From positions 1 through 37,480 of the IMG/VR virus record IMGVR_UViG_3300033148_002107: a stretch of 37,480 nucleotides of DNA; one strand, given 5' to 3'. Both the position numbers and the translations under genes were made by a program. A model generated the notes under the pieces. It was not told where the DNA came from. It worked only from the letters and a program-made list of their open reading frames with translations, and made no database searches. Positions 20,724 to 28,857 of this stretch are shown here, piece after piece (the stretch's first letter is position 1; every line of letters starts with the position of its first letter). The stretch is from a virus.

Positions 20724-20772
20724 GAAGAAGCCAAAGAAAACTAAGAAGCCACCTATGAAAAAGAGTTATTAA
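20716..20772 (+). CDS. Lys/Pro-rich microprotein, 18 residues
   Basis: A frame for an 18-residue peptide made almost only of K and P with a C-terminal SY. The full AAGGAGA site five bases before the ATG and the overlap with the preceding stop support real translation. The composition is close to that of the 24-residue peptide at 515. It is followed by the hairpin and start of the packaging gene. Confidence 0.55.
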   Translation: MSKKKPKKTKKPPMKKSY

Positions 20773-20778
20773 TTAATA

Positions 20779-20804
20779 TTAGCCAACTCTAATAGGAGAG
20801 CTAA
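20779..20804 (+). promoter_or_regulatory. Hairpin over the ribosome site of the small terminase gene
   Basis: TTAGC (20779-20783) pairs with GCTAA (20800-20804), enclosing CTCT and the GGAG ribosome site (20795-20798), which can pair with each other. It may tune translation of the gene at 20809. Confidence 0.35.
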
Positions 20805-20808
20805 AGAA

Positions 20809-21174
20809 ATGACAGATACTAAAGTAGTAAAAAGTACAAAGAAGGGTGGGAGAGTCAAAGGAACGCCCAACAAGAAGACTCAAGACGTTATAGACCGCCT
20901 CAAAGAGCTAGATTGTGACCCTATTGAGGGGATGGCAAAGATAGCCATGAACGACGTTACATGCAGCGTGTGCGAAGGCTCTGGAAAGATGGATGACGAT
21001 GAAGGGTGTGAGCCTTGTTATGGATCTGGAAAACTTCTAGCAACTATTGAGCTTCGGGGTCAAATGTATAAAGAGCTTGCTCAATACGTTGCACCTAAGC
21101 GGAAAGCAATAGAGGTAACTGGCGCAAATGGTGAGGATTTAATCCCGCCTTCAATCACAATCATTCATGAATAA
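20809..21174 (+). CDS. Probable small terminase subunit with DnaJ-like zinc finger
   Basis: The 121-residue protein has a basic start of the KKGGRVKGTPNKKTQDV type found in small packaging proteins. The middle has two CxxCxGxG motifs (CSVCEGSG, C52/C55, and CEPCYGSG, C67/C70), as in the DnaJ zinc finger, and LRGQMYKELAQYVAPKRKAIE follows. It ends in ITIIHE and overlaps the large terminase by eight bases. The position supports TerS; the fused zinc finger is less common. Its exact role in DNA recognition is inferred. Confidence 0.7.
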   Translation: MTDTKVVKSTKKGGRVKGTPNKKTQDVIDRLKELDCDPIEGMAKIAMNDVTCSVCEGSGKMDDDEGCEPCYGSGKLLATIELRGQMYKELAQYVAPKRKAIEVTGANGEDLIPPSITIIHE

Positions 21175-22501
21175 TGTTAACGCCAAATTCCCCAAAGCCT
21201 ATAAAGAGCTAGATAATCCCTACCGGTACAAAATGATATGGGGTGGTCGAGGTAAGGGCGCTAGTTGGTCGGTAGCTAGAAAGCTATTAATTCGGGGAAC
21301 AGAAAGACCTTTAAGAATCCTTTGCACCCGTGAACTACAGAAATCTATTAAGCAATCTGTCCATAAGCTGTTATCAGACCAAATCTATAATCTATCCCTC
21401 CAAGGGTTCTACGATATTCAACAACAAGGTATCTTCGGCAAGAACGGCACAGAAATATTCTTTATTGGCGTAAAAGCTAATCCAGATGAAATCAAGTCAA
21501 TGGAGGGGATTGATATATGCTGGATTGAGGAGGCTCACGCTTTAACTGAGTCTTCGTGGGATATTATCGACCCAACAATCCGAAAAGACGGCTCAGAAAT
21601 ATGGGCTACATGGAACACAAGATTTAAGTTTGACTGTTTGCATGATTTATTTGTGATGAATGCCCCGCCCCCTAGCTCGTTAGTCCTTAATATTAACCAC
21701 GACCAAAACCCTTATTTTCCTCAAGTCTTACAAGAGCAAATGGAGACAATGAGAGAGAAAGACTACGAGAAGTATCTTAATATATGGGAAGGCCAGCTTA
21801 AACAGTTAGCCGAAGGTGCGATATTTGGCAAGCAGGTTACGGCGCTAAAGAAAGACCATCGAGTGACTAATATCCCAATACAAAAGAATTGTGACGTTAA
21901 CACCTATTTTGATCTAGGGAAGAACGATCAAACTGCAATCTGGTTTATCCAGAGGGTCGGTAAGGAGTATAGATTAATTGATTACTTTGAAGGCAGGCTT
22001 GAGGATATTGAATACTATACTAAGTTCATTAAAAAAATAGATTACTTATACGGCACACATTATCTACCCCATGATGCTGACCATGACCGGCTTGGAATGA
22101 CGAAAAACATTAAAGAACAGTTTGAGGAAATCATCAAACCTATCGAGATAGTACCAAGAACACCAGACAAGACGGCGGCCATTCAGCTTTCCAGAGATAT
22201 TCTCTCACGATGCTGGGTTCATAAGAGAGAGCAAGACCTCCCCGACGAAGAGTGTGAGGGCTATTACGAGTGCGATGACCCAAATATGACCACAAGACAC
22301 AGACGGGTAGAGCGCGGTTTCGAGGCTCTTTGTAATTACAGATATAAGTATAACGAAGAAAATAAGGTGTTTGGCCAAAACCCACATCATGATTGGGCAA
22401 GTAATGGGGCAGATGCTTTTATGGGGTTTGCTCAGTCAGATAAGAACGAAGATAAGGGCTGGGGCAGCGCTATTGTATACCCAGCGAGAAATCGCGCATA
22501 A
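21167..22501 (+). CDS. terL: Terminase large subunit (Terminase_3/PBSX type)
   Basis: The 444-residue motor has Walker A GGRGKGAS (26-33), Walker B ICWIEEAH (117-124), a coupling motif at WATWNTR, and a nuclease domain with DLGKNDQTAIW, LPHDADHDRLG and the final DWASNGADAFMGF. It pumps DNA into the prohead and cuts it. This subfamily is mostly seen in headful (pac) packaging phages, which fits a circularly permuted genome. It overlaps the small subunit gene. Confidence 0.95.
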   Translation: MNNVNAKFPKAYKELDNPYRYKMIWGGRGKGASWSVARKLLIRGTERPLRILCTRELQKSIKQSVHKLLSDQIYNLSLQGFYDIQQQGIFGKNGTEIFFIGVKANPDEIKSMEGIDICWIEEAHALTESSWDIIDPTIRKDGSEIWATWNTRFKFDCLHDLFVMNAPPPSSLVLNINHDQNPYFPQVLQEQMETMREKDYEKYLNIWEGQLKQLAEGAIFGKQVTALKKDHRVTNIPIQKNCDVNTYFDLGKNDQTAIWFIQRVGKEYRLIDYFEGRLEDIEYYTKFIKKIDYLYGTHYLPHDADHDRLGMTKNIKEQFEEIIKPIEIVPRTPDKTAAIQLSRDILSRCWVHKREQDLPDEECEGYYECDDPNMTTRHRRVERGFEALCNYRYKYNEENKVFGQNPHHDWASNGADAFMGFAQSDKNEDKGWGSAIVYPARNRA

Positions 22502-22509
22502 TAGTGTGT

Positions 22510-22547
22510 TATAATCATATAACATAATTAAACTGTCGTGAGGACAG
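22510..22547 (+). promoter_or_regulatory. TATAAT box plus CTGTC-GTGAG-GACAG hairpin before the portal gene
   Basis: TGT-TATAAT (22510-22515) gives an extended -10 box. The hairpin CTGTC/GACAG (22533-22547) follows, with the loop GTGAG. GAGG, the ribosome site, is in the loop and stem, and the ATG comes one base after the stem. The same module is found before the scaffold gene. Confidence 0.65.
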
Positions 22548-22548
22548 C

Positions 22549-24837
22549 ATGGCCAAGAAATTAGTAGATTCTGAAATAGTCGCAATTCTCAACTCTCAAA
22601 TTGACAACGCTCAAGGCTCAGACCTTTCTAGCGTAGAAACCCAACAAGCTAATGCTTTAGATTATTACTACGGCGATAAATCTATTATCAGCACAGAAGA
22701 CGGGGAATCATCCTTTATCAGCCGAGAAGTGCTAGAAACTGTTGAGCGTGAACTCGGGAGGCAATTAAAGGTATTTTGCTCTGGCGATAATACGGTTAAG
22801 TTTGACGCAACCGGCAAAGAAGATATTGAGCAAGCCCAGCAAGAAACTGACTTTATTAACTACGTGTTCAACAAAGAGAATAAAGGCTTTAAAATAATGC
22901 ATGATTGGATTAAGTCTGCATTACTAGAAAAAAATAGCTATGTTAAAGTCTGGATTGACGAAGAAGAAGAATTTGAAACAGAAACTTATTCAAACCTTAA
23001 CGACGCAGAATTAGAATATGTTATGTCTCAAGAGGGCGCAGAAGCCATCGAGCATGACGAGCAACAGATTTTAGATGAAGTATCACAACAACCTATCACC
23101 CTCCACGACATTAAAATTAGAACTAAATCCACAAAGAAGCAGGTTAAGGTTATTGTTGTTCCTAATGAGGAAATAGGCGTAGCAAGAGGCCATTACGAGC
23201 TAGACCTCAAAGACTGTCCTTTTGTGTACCATAAGCCAACATCTTTAACTGTTTCAGATTTAATTGAGGCGGGATTTAATAAAGACTTAGTAACAATGCT
23301 CCCCTCTCGTACCGATAATGAGAACACATTAACCAATGCTAGAGCCTCAGACGCAGATAACGATCGAGACTTTAACGAAGAAGCGGACGACTCAATGCGC
23401 GAGGTTGAGGTTTACGAGTGCTATATTCGTATGGATTATGACGGCGATGGTGTTGCAGAATTAAGAAAGATTACCATTTCAGGCAACGAAGTCTTAGAAA
23501 ACGAAGAGTGTGATTTTATTCCTATTGCTGTTATCTCTCCCATCCCTATGGCACATAAGCATATTGGTTTAAGTTATGCTGATTTAGTAATGCCATTACA
23601 GGACGTGAAGACCGTCTTAATGCAGCAAATGCTAACCAACCTCTATATGACAAACTCCCCAGAACGAGAGATTGTCGAGGGGCAGGTTAATATTGATGAC
23701 TTATTAACAAGCAAATCAGGCTCACTTAAACGAGTTAAACAGCCTAATATGATTAGAGATTTAGCCGTCCCATTCACTGCGGGGGCTTCATTGCCTATGC
23801 TGGATGTTATTGACGGCATGATTGAGGGCAGAGTAGGAAGAACACAGCCATTAGATCCTAATGTTCTCGCACAAAGCACCGCAGGCGCATTCGCTATGGG
23901 TGTCGAGCAAGACAATCAACTGTCCGAGAAAGTAGCTAGAACCTTCGCAGAGACAGGCGTGAAAGACATGTTTGGCATGATTCACGAGCTAGTCATTAAG
24001 CATTACGATACCCAGCAGACCATCGAGCTTCGGGGTGAATACGTGGAGATTAACCCGACAGAGTGGAAGAAGCGTTATAACATGAGCATTGTTGTTGGTT
24101 TAGGTACTGGCAACAAAGACAAAGAGATGGGGCAATTAATGCAGGTCATTACAGACCAAAAAGAACATCTATTAGCAGGTAGCCCGCTAGTCACCATGCA
24201 AAACTCTTTTAATGCTTATTCAGATTTAATCGATATATCAGGACTCAAGGGCGATTACTATACTGACCCATCAAGCCCAGAAGCACAGCAAGCAGCGCAA
24301 GCAGCAGCCCAGCAGCCACCACAACCCGACCCCAATATGATTATGATTGAAGCGAATAAGGCAATCGAAGATCAAAAAGCTCAACTTGTACAACAAAAAC
24401 AAGCAGCCGAAGCAGAATTTAAGAAAGCCGAGCACGCAATTAAACTCAGAGAGCTAGAGATTAAAGAAAGCGAAGCGCAAGCCAAGGCAGCAACAGATGC
24501 GGCTAATATAGAAGTTAAGCGATATGAAGCCGACCTAAGAAGTGAAACACAACTGGCGATAGAGCAAATGAAATCAGGCGCAACCATTCAAGATGCAATT
24601 AATGAAGTATTAAGCCCAATGCAACAACAGAATGATGAAACATTATCACATATGATTAATTCCATACTGGGTGAGATACAAACATCAGCAACAGCTAATG
24701 TTGAGCAGATGCAAGGCTATAACGACAATATGGCTCAACAAATCCAAACGATGGCCTCGCAAATGAATCGTCCGAAACGTGTGATTTACGCAGAAGATGG
24801 TGAAACACCTATTGGCGTAGAAACGGTAATGGAGTAA
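22549..24837 (+). CDS. Portal protein, P22-like size
   Basis: The 762-residue protein shows a podovirus-type portal: an N-terminal crown-proximal region, an internal DYDGDGVAELRKITISGNEVL strand block (about residues 301-321), then IPMAHKHIGLSYADLVMPLQDVKTVLMQQMLTN and RVGRTQPLDPNVLAQ (about 425-440). The last 230 residues are a long glutamine/alanine/glutamate-rich coiled coil (barrel-like). The length is close to the P22 portal. It forms the ring through which DNA enters and leaves. Confidence 0.9.
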   Translation: MAKKLVDSEIVAILNSQIDNAQGSDLSSVETQQANALDYYYGDKSIISTEDGESSFISREVLETVERELGRQLKVFCSGDNTVKFDATGKEDIEQAQQETDFINYVFNKENKGFKIMHDWIKSALLEKNSYVKVWIDEEEEFETETYSNLNDAELEYVMSQEGAEAIEHDEQQILDEVSQQPITLHDIKIRTKSTKKQVKVIVVPNEEIGVARGHYELDLKDCPFVYHKPTSLTVSDLIEAGFNKDLVTMLPSRTDNENTLTNARASDADNDRDFNEEADDSMREVEVYECYIRMDYDGDGVAELRKITISGNEVLENEECDFIPIAVISPIPMAHKHIGLSYADLVMPLQDVKTVLMQQMLTNLYMTNSPEREIVEGQVNIDDLLTSKSGSLKRVKQPNMIRDLAVPFTAGASLPMLDVIDGMIEGRVGRTQPLDPNVLAQSTAGAFAMGVEQDNQLSEKVARTFAETGVKDMFGMIHELVIKHYDTQQTIELRGEYVEINPTEWKKRYNMSIVVGLGTGNKDKEMGQLMQVITDQKEHLLAGSPLVTMQNSFNAYSDLIDISGLKGDYYTDPSSPEAQQAAQAAAQQPPQPDPNMIMIEANKAIEDQKAQLVQQKQAAEAEFKKAEHAIKLRELEIKESEAQAKAATDAANIEVKRYEADLRSETQLAIEQMKSGATIQDAINEVLSPMQQQNDETLSHMINSILGEIQTSATANVEQMQGYNDNMAQQIQTMASQMNRPKRVIYAEDGETPIGVETVME

Positions 24838-24840
24838 ACA

Positions 24841-25116
24841 ATGACCGAATTAGAAGAAAAAGAGTTTGAGTTTAATGCAAAACAACTATTATCCAACCCT
24901 GTATTCCTAATCCTCCTAGACGAGGTGAACAAGGGTATTAATCGAGACATGGATATAGTAAAGCCTGATGACTTAAAAGGTATGCAAGCCCTTGTGCTGC
25001 TAAGGCAAGCATCCACTAAAATTATCAGCTATATTGCGCTAGCAGCCGAAACAAGCAAAGTGACAGAATTTAACAAAAAGCGGAACATGGCCGAAAAATT
25101 GTTTAATCGCGGTTAA
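24841..25116 (+). CDS. Small head-gene-cluster protein, 91 residues
   Basis: A helical, charged protein between portal and scaffold. Proteins of this size in this place are common in related phages and have no assigned function, perhaps head assembly. No clear ribosome site, but the start is three bases after the portal stop. Confidence 0.62.
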   Translation: MTELEEKEFEFNAKQLLSNPVFLILLDEVNKGINRDMDIVKPDDLKGMQALVLLRQASTKIISYIALAAETSKVTEFNKKRNMAEKLFNRG

Positions 25117-25153
25117 AGCATTATAATTAACATAACGGAACGTCGTGAGACGT
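25099..25153 (+). promoter_or_regulatory. Promoter plus ACGTC-GTGA-GACGT hairpin before the scaffold gene
   Basis: TTGTTT (25099-25104) and TATAAT (25122-25127) are 17 bases apart. Downstream, ACGTC-GTGA-GACGT (25140-25153) forms a five-pair hairpin with the conserved GTGA loop. TTATAAT, then AACATAA, then the hairpin is the same order as before the portal gene. Confidence 0.65.
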
Positions 25154-25181
25154 ACTTAACCCAAAGATGGAGAATAGCCAA

Positions 25182-26267
25182 GTGGATAACACAGCTAGTA
25201 TTGATGTAGCAGCAGCAGGTGACATGATCGCAGATAAAATGGATGCGATGGAGTCTATTGAAGAAGTAAAAGAACCAGAAAAAATAGAGCCTTCTATTGA
25301 GGCTTCCGAAGAAACCGAGGAATCACAACCAGAAACGGATGATGCTGAGGAGAATAAAGAGGAATCAGAAGAGGATTCTAGCGAATCAAAAGAGCCTGAA
25401 ACCGAAGAACCAGAAGAAGAGTCGACAGAAACTTACGAATCTATCGCAGATTTAGCCGAAGCCACAGGCATGGAAATTAAAGACTTCCTTGATACTGTTA
25501 AGCAGAAGGTAAAGATCAACGGCGAAGAAATGGAAGTTAGCCTAAGCGATTTAACCTCTGGCTATCAGATGGAGCAGGACTATAGACGTAAAACAACCGA
25601 GCTAGGCGAACAGCGTAGAGGTTTTGAAACAGAAAAAGAGCAAGCCGTATCGCAAATCCAGAGTAAATTCCAAGAAGCTGAGGCATTATCAGCCACGCTT
25701 GAAAAACAACTTATGGGTGAGTATAACGGCGTAGATTGGAATCAGCTTGAATTGCAAGACCGTGAAGAATGGTTAGTTCAACGTCAAAAATACGGCGAAC
25801 GCGCACAACAGCTTGAAACCACTAAGACTCAAATTCAATCAGAGCTACAGCAACGCAACGAACAATTACAGGCAAAACAGCAAGAGGAATTCCAAAGCCA
25901 TCTCGTACAAGAGAATGAGAAATTACTGCAAGCTATTCCCGCATGGTCAGATGACAATGTGAGAAGCGAAGAAGTAGCAGCAATGACGGGTTATCTTAAA
26001 GAGTACGGTTTTAGTGATGAAGAGGCTAACCAGATTTCAGACCACAGAATTATGCGGCTTATCAATGACGCTTATAAAGGCGCAAATAAGAAGCAAAAGA
26101 TCGACGTGGTTAAAAAGAAGGTTAAGACTTTACCGAAAATTGTTAAGCCTAGCGCCAAAACAAACAAACAAGCAGCCAAGAAGCGAGCAGGTAGCGAATC
26201 TTGGAATAAATATAAACAATCTGGCTCGATGGACGACTTAACAGCCCATTTAGCGAGCAAACTTTAA
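25182..26267 (+). CDS. Scaffold-like head assembly protein
   Basis: The protein (361 residues from the GTG at 25182; 366 from the ATG at 25167) has a long acidic start (residues 20-90, rich in E, S and D), a helical middle with a glutamine-rich coiled coil and a basic C-terminal part (KKVKTLPKIVKPSAKTNKQ), the usual build of podovirus scaffold proteins. It lies directly before the capsid gene. GGAG is nine bases before the GTG, while the ATG at 25167 has none near, so the GTG is preferred. Scaffold is removed after the shell is built. Confidence 0.85.
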   Translation: MDNTASIDVAAAGDMIADKMDAMESIEEVKEPEKIEPSIEASEETEESQPETDDAEENKEESEEDSSESKEPETEEPEEESTETYESIADLAEATGMEIKDFLDTVKQKVKINGEEMEVSLSDLTSGYQMEQDYRRKTTELGEQRRGFETEKEQAVSQIQSKFQEAEALSATLEKQLMGEYNGVDWNQLELQDREEWLVQRQKYGERAQQLETTKTQIQSELQQRNEQLQAKQQEEFQSHLVQENEKLLQAIPAWSDDNVRSEEVAAMTGYLKEYGFSDEEANQISDHRIMRLINDAYKGANKKQKIDVVKKKVKTLPKIVKPSAKTNKQAAKKRAGSESWNKYKQSGSMDDLTAHLASKL

Positions 26268-26281
26268 CGTCGTGATGACGT
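26267..26281 (+). promoter_or_regulatory. ACGTC-GTGAT-GACGT hairpin before the capsid gene
   Basis: ACGTC (26267-26271) pairs with GACGT (26277-26281) around the loop GTGAT. It begins in the scaffold stop codon and is followed by AAGGAA and the capsid ATG at 26294. No TATAAT box is near here, so the hairpin works in RNA of an upstream promoter. Confidence 0.7.
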
Positions 26282-26293
26282 AAGGAAAATAAA

Positions 26294-27256
26294 ATGACAC
26301 AACCTACAGGTACTTTTAGCTCATACGACGCAGTTGGTAACAGAGAAGATTTAATCGATAACATCTTTGATGTATCTCCTGTTGAAACCCCAGCGCTTTC
26401 AGCAATGAAAAAGAAGAAAGCATCTAACCGTATTCATGAATGGCAAATTGACGTACTCGCAGCCGCAGCAGCTAATGCCGCAGTTGAGGGCGACGATCAA
26501 TCTGGCACAGCCCCAGCAGCAACAACGCGCCTAAACAACTATACACAGATTTTAACTAAGTCGGTTATCGTTACAGGCACACAAGAAAGCATCAACAGCG
26601 CAGGCCGTAGCTCAGAAGTGGGTTATCAGTCAGGTCGGCGTATGCAAGAGCTTAAGAAAGATATGGAGTTTGCCATGCTGGATAACGGTATCGCAGCCGG
26701 TATCGGTAATCCAAAAATAACAGGTAATGATACTACAGCTCGCGAAATGGCATCTCTAAACACTTATATGACATCTAACGTGTCGTTAGGTACGAATGGC
26801 GTGGTTTCTACGGGTGACGGCTCAGACGTTATGACAGACGGCACAAACCGAGCATTGACAGCGGTATTGCTCGATGCTGTATTGACGGACTGCTTCACTA
26901 ACGGCGGCGACCCTAAGATGCTTTTAGTGTCTCCAACTAACAAAGGCGTGGTATCTGACTTCACAACTACAGGTGCAACTCGCTATGTAACTACAGACGA
27001 TAAGAGTTTAACCACTTCTATTGATGTATATGTTGGTGACTTCCACACATTACAGGTTACACCTTGCCGTCAATTACAAGGCGAAAATGTGTATGCTCTA
27101 GATCCAGAATACTTAGCGATTGCCGAGTTACGCGGAATGGAAATGAAAGACCTAGCTAAAACAGGCGATTCAATCCAGAAGCAAATCACATGGGAAGCGA
27201 CATTAGAAGTTTGTAATGAAGCGGCACATGGTCTGATTGCAGATACTCAAGGGTAA
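26294..27256 (+). CDS. Major capsid protein, SU10 (DUF5309) type
   Basis: The 320-residue protein starts with SSYDAVGNREDLIDNIFDVSPVETPALSAMKKKKASN, the hallmark of the SU10/DUF5309 capsid family, and has ILTKSVIVTGTQESINSAGR, a long spine helix with MQELKKDMEFAMLDN and the C-terminal ALDPEYLAIAELRGMEMKDLAKTGDSIQKQITWEATLEVCNEAAHG. It forms the icosahedral shell with an HK97-like fold. A hairpin precedes its AAGGAA ribosome site and a terminator follows its stop. Confidence 0.93.
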   Translation: MTQPTGTFSSYDAVGNREDLIDNIFDVSPVETPALSAMKKKKASNRIHEWQIDVLAAAAANAAVEGDDQSGTAPAATTRLNNYTQILTKSVIVTGTQESINSAGRSSEVGYQSGRRMQELKKDMEFAMLDNGIAAGIGNPKITGNDTTAREMASLNTYMTSNVSLGTNGVVSTGDGSDVMTDGTNRALTAVLLDAVLTDCFTNGGDPKMLLVSPTNKGVVSDFTTTGATRYVTTDDKSLTTSIDVYVGDFHTLQVTPCRQLQGENVYALDPEYLAIAELRGMEMKDLAKTGDSIQKQITWEATLEVCNEAAHGLIADTQG

Positions 27257-27264
27257 ATAATTTA

Positions 27265-27289
27265 GGGAGGGTAAAACCTCCCTTTTCTT
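27265..27289 (+). terminator. Rho-independent terminator after the capsid gene
   Basis: GGGAGG (27265-27270) pairs with CCTCCC (27277-27282) around GTAAAA, followed by TTTTCTT. It would reduce transcription past the highly expressed capsid gene. Confidence 0.85.
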
Positions 27290-27307
27290 AACCAGAAAGG
27301 AAATATT

Positions 27308-27553
27308 ATGCCAAGTCAAAAGACAGCAGAAAAACCACAGAAAGCAGCCGAGCCATTAATAGAAGTCATTGCCCTTAGAAAATTCGCAGTTGATTATTCA
27401 AAGGAAGAATTAAAAGCTATGCAGAACGGCGACAAAGAAAACCGCTCTTATGAAGGGCTTACCAAAATGATTGAAGTCGGAAAAAGCGCGGAAGTATCAA
27501 AAGAATCCGCTGAAAAATTACAAGATGCAGGCGCTATTAAAATAGTTCTGTAG
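27308..27553 (+). CDS. Small head-cluster protein, 81 residues
   Basis: The protein has a lysine/alanine-rich start and an EVIALRKFAVDY...DAGAIKIVL part, similar to small proteins that follow capsid genes in many phages. Its role is not known. AGAAAGGAAA lies before the ATG, just after the terminator. Confidence 0.65.
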   Translation: MPSQKTAEKPQKAAEPLIEVIALRKFAVDYSKEELKAMQNGDKENRSYEGLTKMIEVGKSAEVSKESAEKLQDAGAIKIVL

Positions 27554-27562
27554 GAGGTTAGA

Positions 27563-27913
27563 ATGAGAGGAAAGTCACACACATACACAATAATCCCGTC
27601 TGCTGCGAGAACAGCATCAGAGGCGTTTGATTTAAACGGGCTGGCTGGCGAATGGGACGAGATTGTCGGATATTTGGATGTAACCGCAAAATCAGGCACA
27701 ACCCCAACGCTTGATATTGACTATGAAACAACGGTTGATGGGTCGGTTTATTTTAATAACGTGTCATTTACTCAGGCCACAACCGCAACAACGGAAAAGA
27801 AAACGTTTGTCATTCCTTTTGGTATAGATGGGCGACTCAACACTGTTATAGGTGGGTCTGATACCCCAACATTTACTTATAGCTTAACGCTCGAGTGTAA
27901 GCGCAGTGAATGA
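27563..27913 (+). CDS. Beta-sandwich virion protein, head-decoration-like
   Basis: The 116-residue protein is almost all strands and small polar residues (TIIPSAARTASEAFDLNGLAG, TPTLDIDYETTVDG, FTYSLTLECKR). Small beta proteins here often decorate or close the head. I do not recognise the family. TAGGAGGT stands before the ATG. Confidence 0.65.
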   Translation: MRGKSHTYTIIPSAARTASEAFDLNGLAGEWDEIVGYLDVTAKSGTTPTLDIDYETTVDGSVYFNNVSFTQATTATTEKKTFVIPFGIDGRLNTVIGGSDTPTFTYSLTLECKRSE

Positions 27914-28214
27914 TATAGAAACAACCCACTATTTTGATGCGAAAGAAAATAGGGATGTTTTCGAGCGCGTACAAGATTGTGAGCCTGTTCTTTTAGAAGC
28001 TAAACAGCACAGAGACAGAACAGATGGGCGTGGCGACACCTCGCTTGGTTATTTTGTTGGGACAATCCCTGGGATTATTGTGGAGCAATATCTAAAAACA
28101 GCGGGCGTAACATACCGCGAGTTTATGATCGATAGAACGCACATCCATCGAATTATGAATAATCCAGACTATAAAAAGTTTAGAGTGTTTGAAGGCAATA
28201 TAGGAAAAGGCTAA
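27906..28214 (+). CDS. Hypothetical structural-cluster protein, 102 residues
   Basis: A soluble acidic/basic mixed protein with RTDGRGDTSLGYFVGTIPG and IDRTHIHRIMNNPDYKKFRVFEGNI. I have seen small proteins of this kind beside podovirus adaptor genes, without function. It starts with a GTG that overlaps the previous stop and ends directly before the adaptor ATG. Confidence 0.65.
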   Translation: MNDIETTHYFDAKENRDVFERVQDCEPVLLEAKQHRDRTDGRGDTSLGYFVGTIPGIIVEQYLKTAGVTYREFMIDRTHIHRIMNNPDYKKFRVFEGNIGKG

Positions 28215-28850
28215 ATGAATTACGGAGAGCTGAAAACAAGTATAGCTAATCATTTGCATCGAACAGATTTAACATCGATTATTCCTGATTTTGTCGTGTT
28301 TGCTGAGACAACGGTGGCGAACGATCCAACCCCTTCGGATATGGATGTGCTTTGCGGCATTCGCACAAGAGATCAAAATAATCGCTATACAGCCACAATA
28401 AACACTGAATACGTGGACACACCCACTAATATGCTAAGTATTCGTGACGCTCAAATTAACACGAATCCAAAAACTCCATTACGGTATTTAACACCACAAG
28501 ACTTAACCTTTAAATACCCAACAGAATTAACAGGAACACCAGAGCATTACACAATACATGGTGACGAGTTCCAATTTAAACCCGTACCTAGCGGCGATAT
28601 GACTTTAGAGCTTAGTTATGTTGAGCGATACCCCGCCCTAAGTGCCGACGAAGACACGAATTGGTTATTAACAAATCACCCTATGGCTTACGTGTACCCC
28701 GCGCTAGTGGCGGCGGCAAGTTACTTGGAAAACGATCCAATTAAGTGGGTAAAATTATACACATCAATCGCCAAAGGCATTAATGGCGCAAATGAAAAAG
28801 GGCAGCATCCTAACCGATTATCTGCAACAGTAAGCACAGCAACTCCGTGA
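28215..28850 (+). CDS. Tail adaptor, SU10-adaptor/P22 gp4-like
   Basis: The 211-residue protein fits the SU10-type adaptor family: YGELKTSIANHLHRTDL...IPDFVVFAETTVAND at the start, a strand-rich middle with YLTPQDLTFKYPTELTGTPEHYTIHGDEFQFKPVPSGD and LELSYVERYPALS, and a helical end with LVAAASYLENDPIKW. It joins the portal to the tail. It is directly upstream of the fibre-like and nozzle-like genes, as expected. Confidence 0.88.
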   Translation: MNYGELKTSIANHLHRTDLTSIIPDFVVFAETTVANDPTPSDMDVLCGIRTRDQNNRYTATINTEYVDTPTNMLSIRDAQINTNPKTPLRYLTPQDLTFKYPTELTGTPEHYTIHGDEFQFKPVPSGDMTLELSYVERYPALSADEDTNWLLTNHPMAYVYPALVAAASYLENDPIKWVKLYTSIAKGINGANEKGQHPNRLSATVSTATP

Positions 28851-28854
28851 GGAC
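28844..28854 (+). promoter_or_regulatory. Weak GTGA-loop hairpin before the fibre-like gene
   Basis: TCC-GTGA-GGA (28844-28853) is a degenerate form of the GTC-GTGA-GAC hairpin found before the portal, scaffold and capsid genes. Only three pairs form; the shared GTGAGGAC supplies the GAGG ribosome site. Confidence 0.4.
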
Positions 28855-28857
28855 GTT

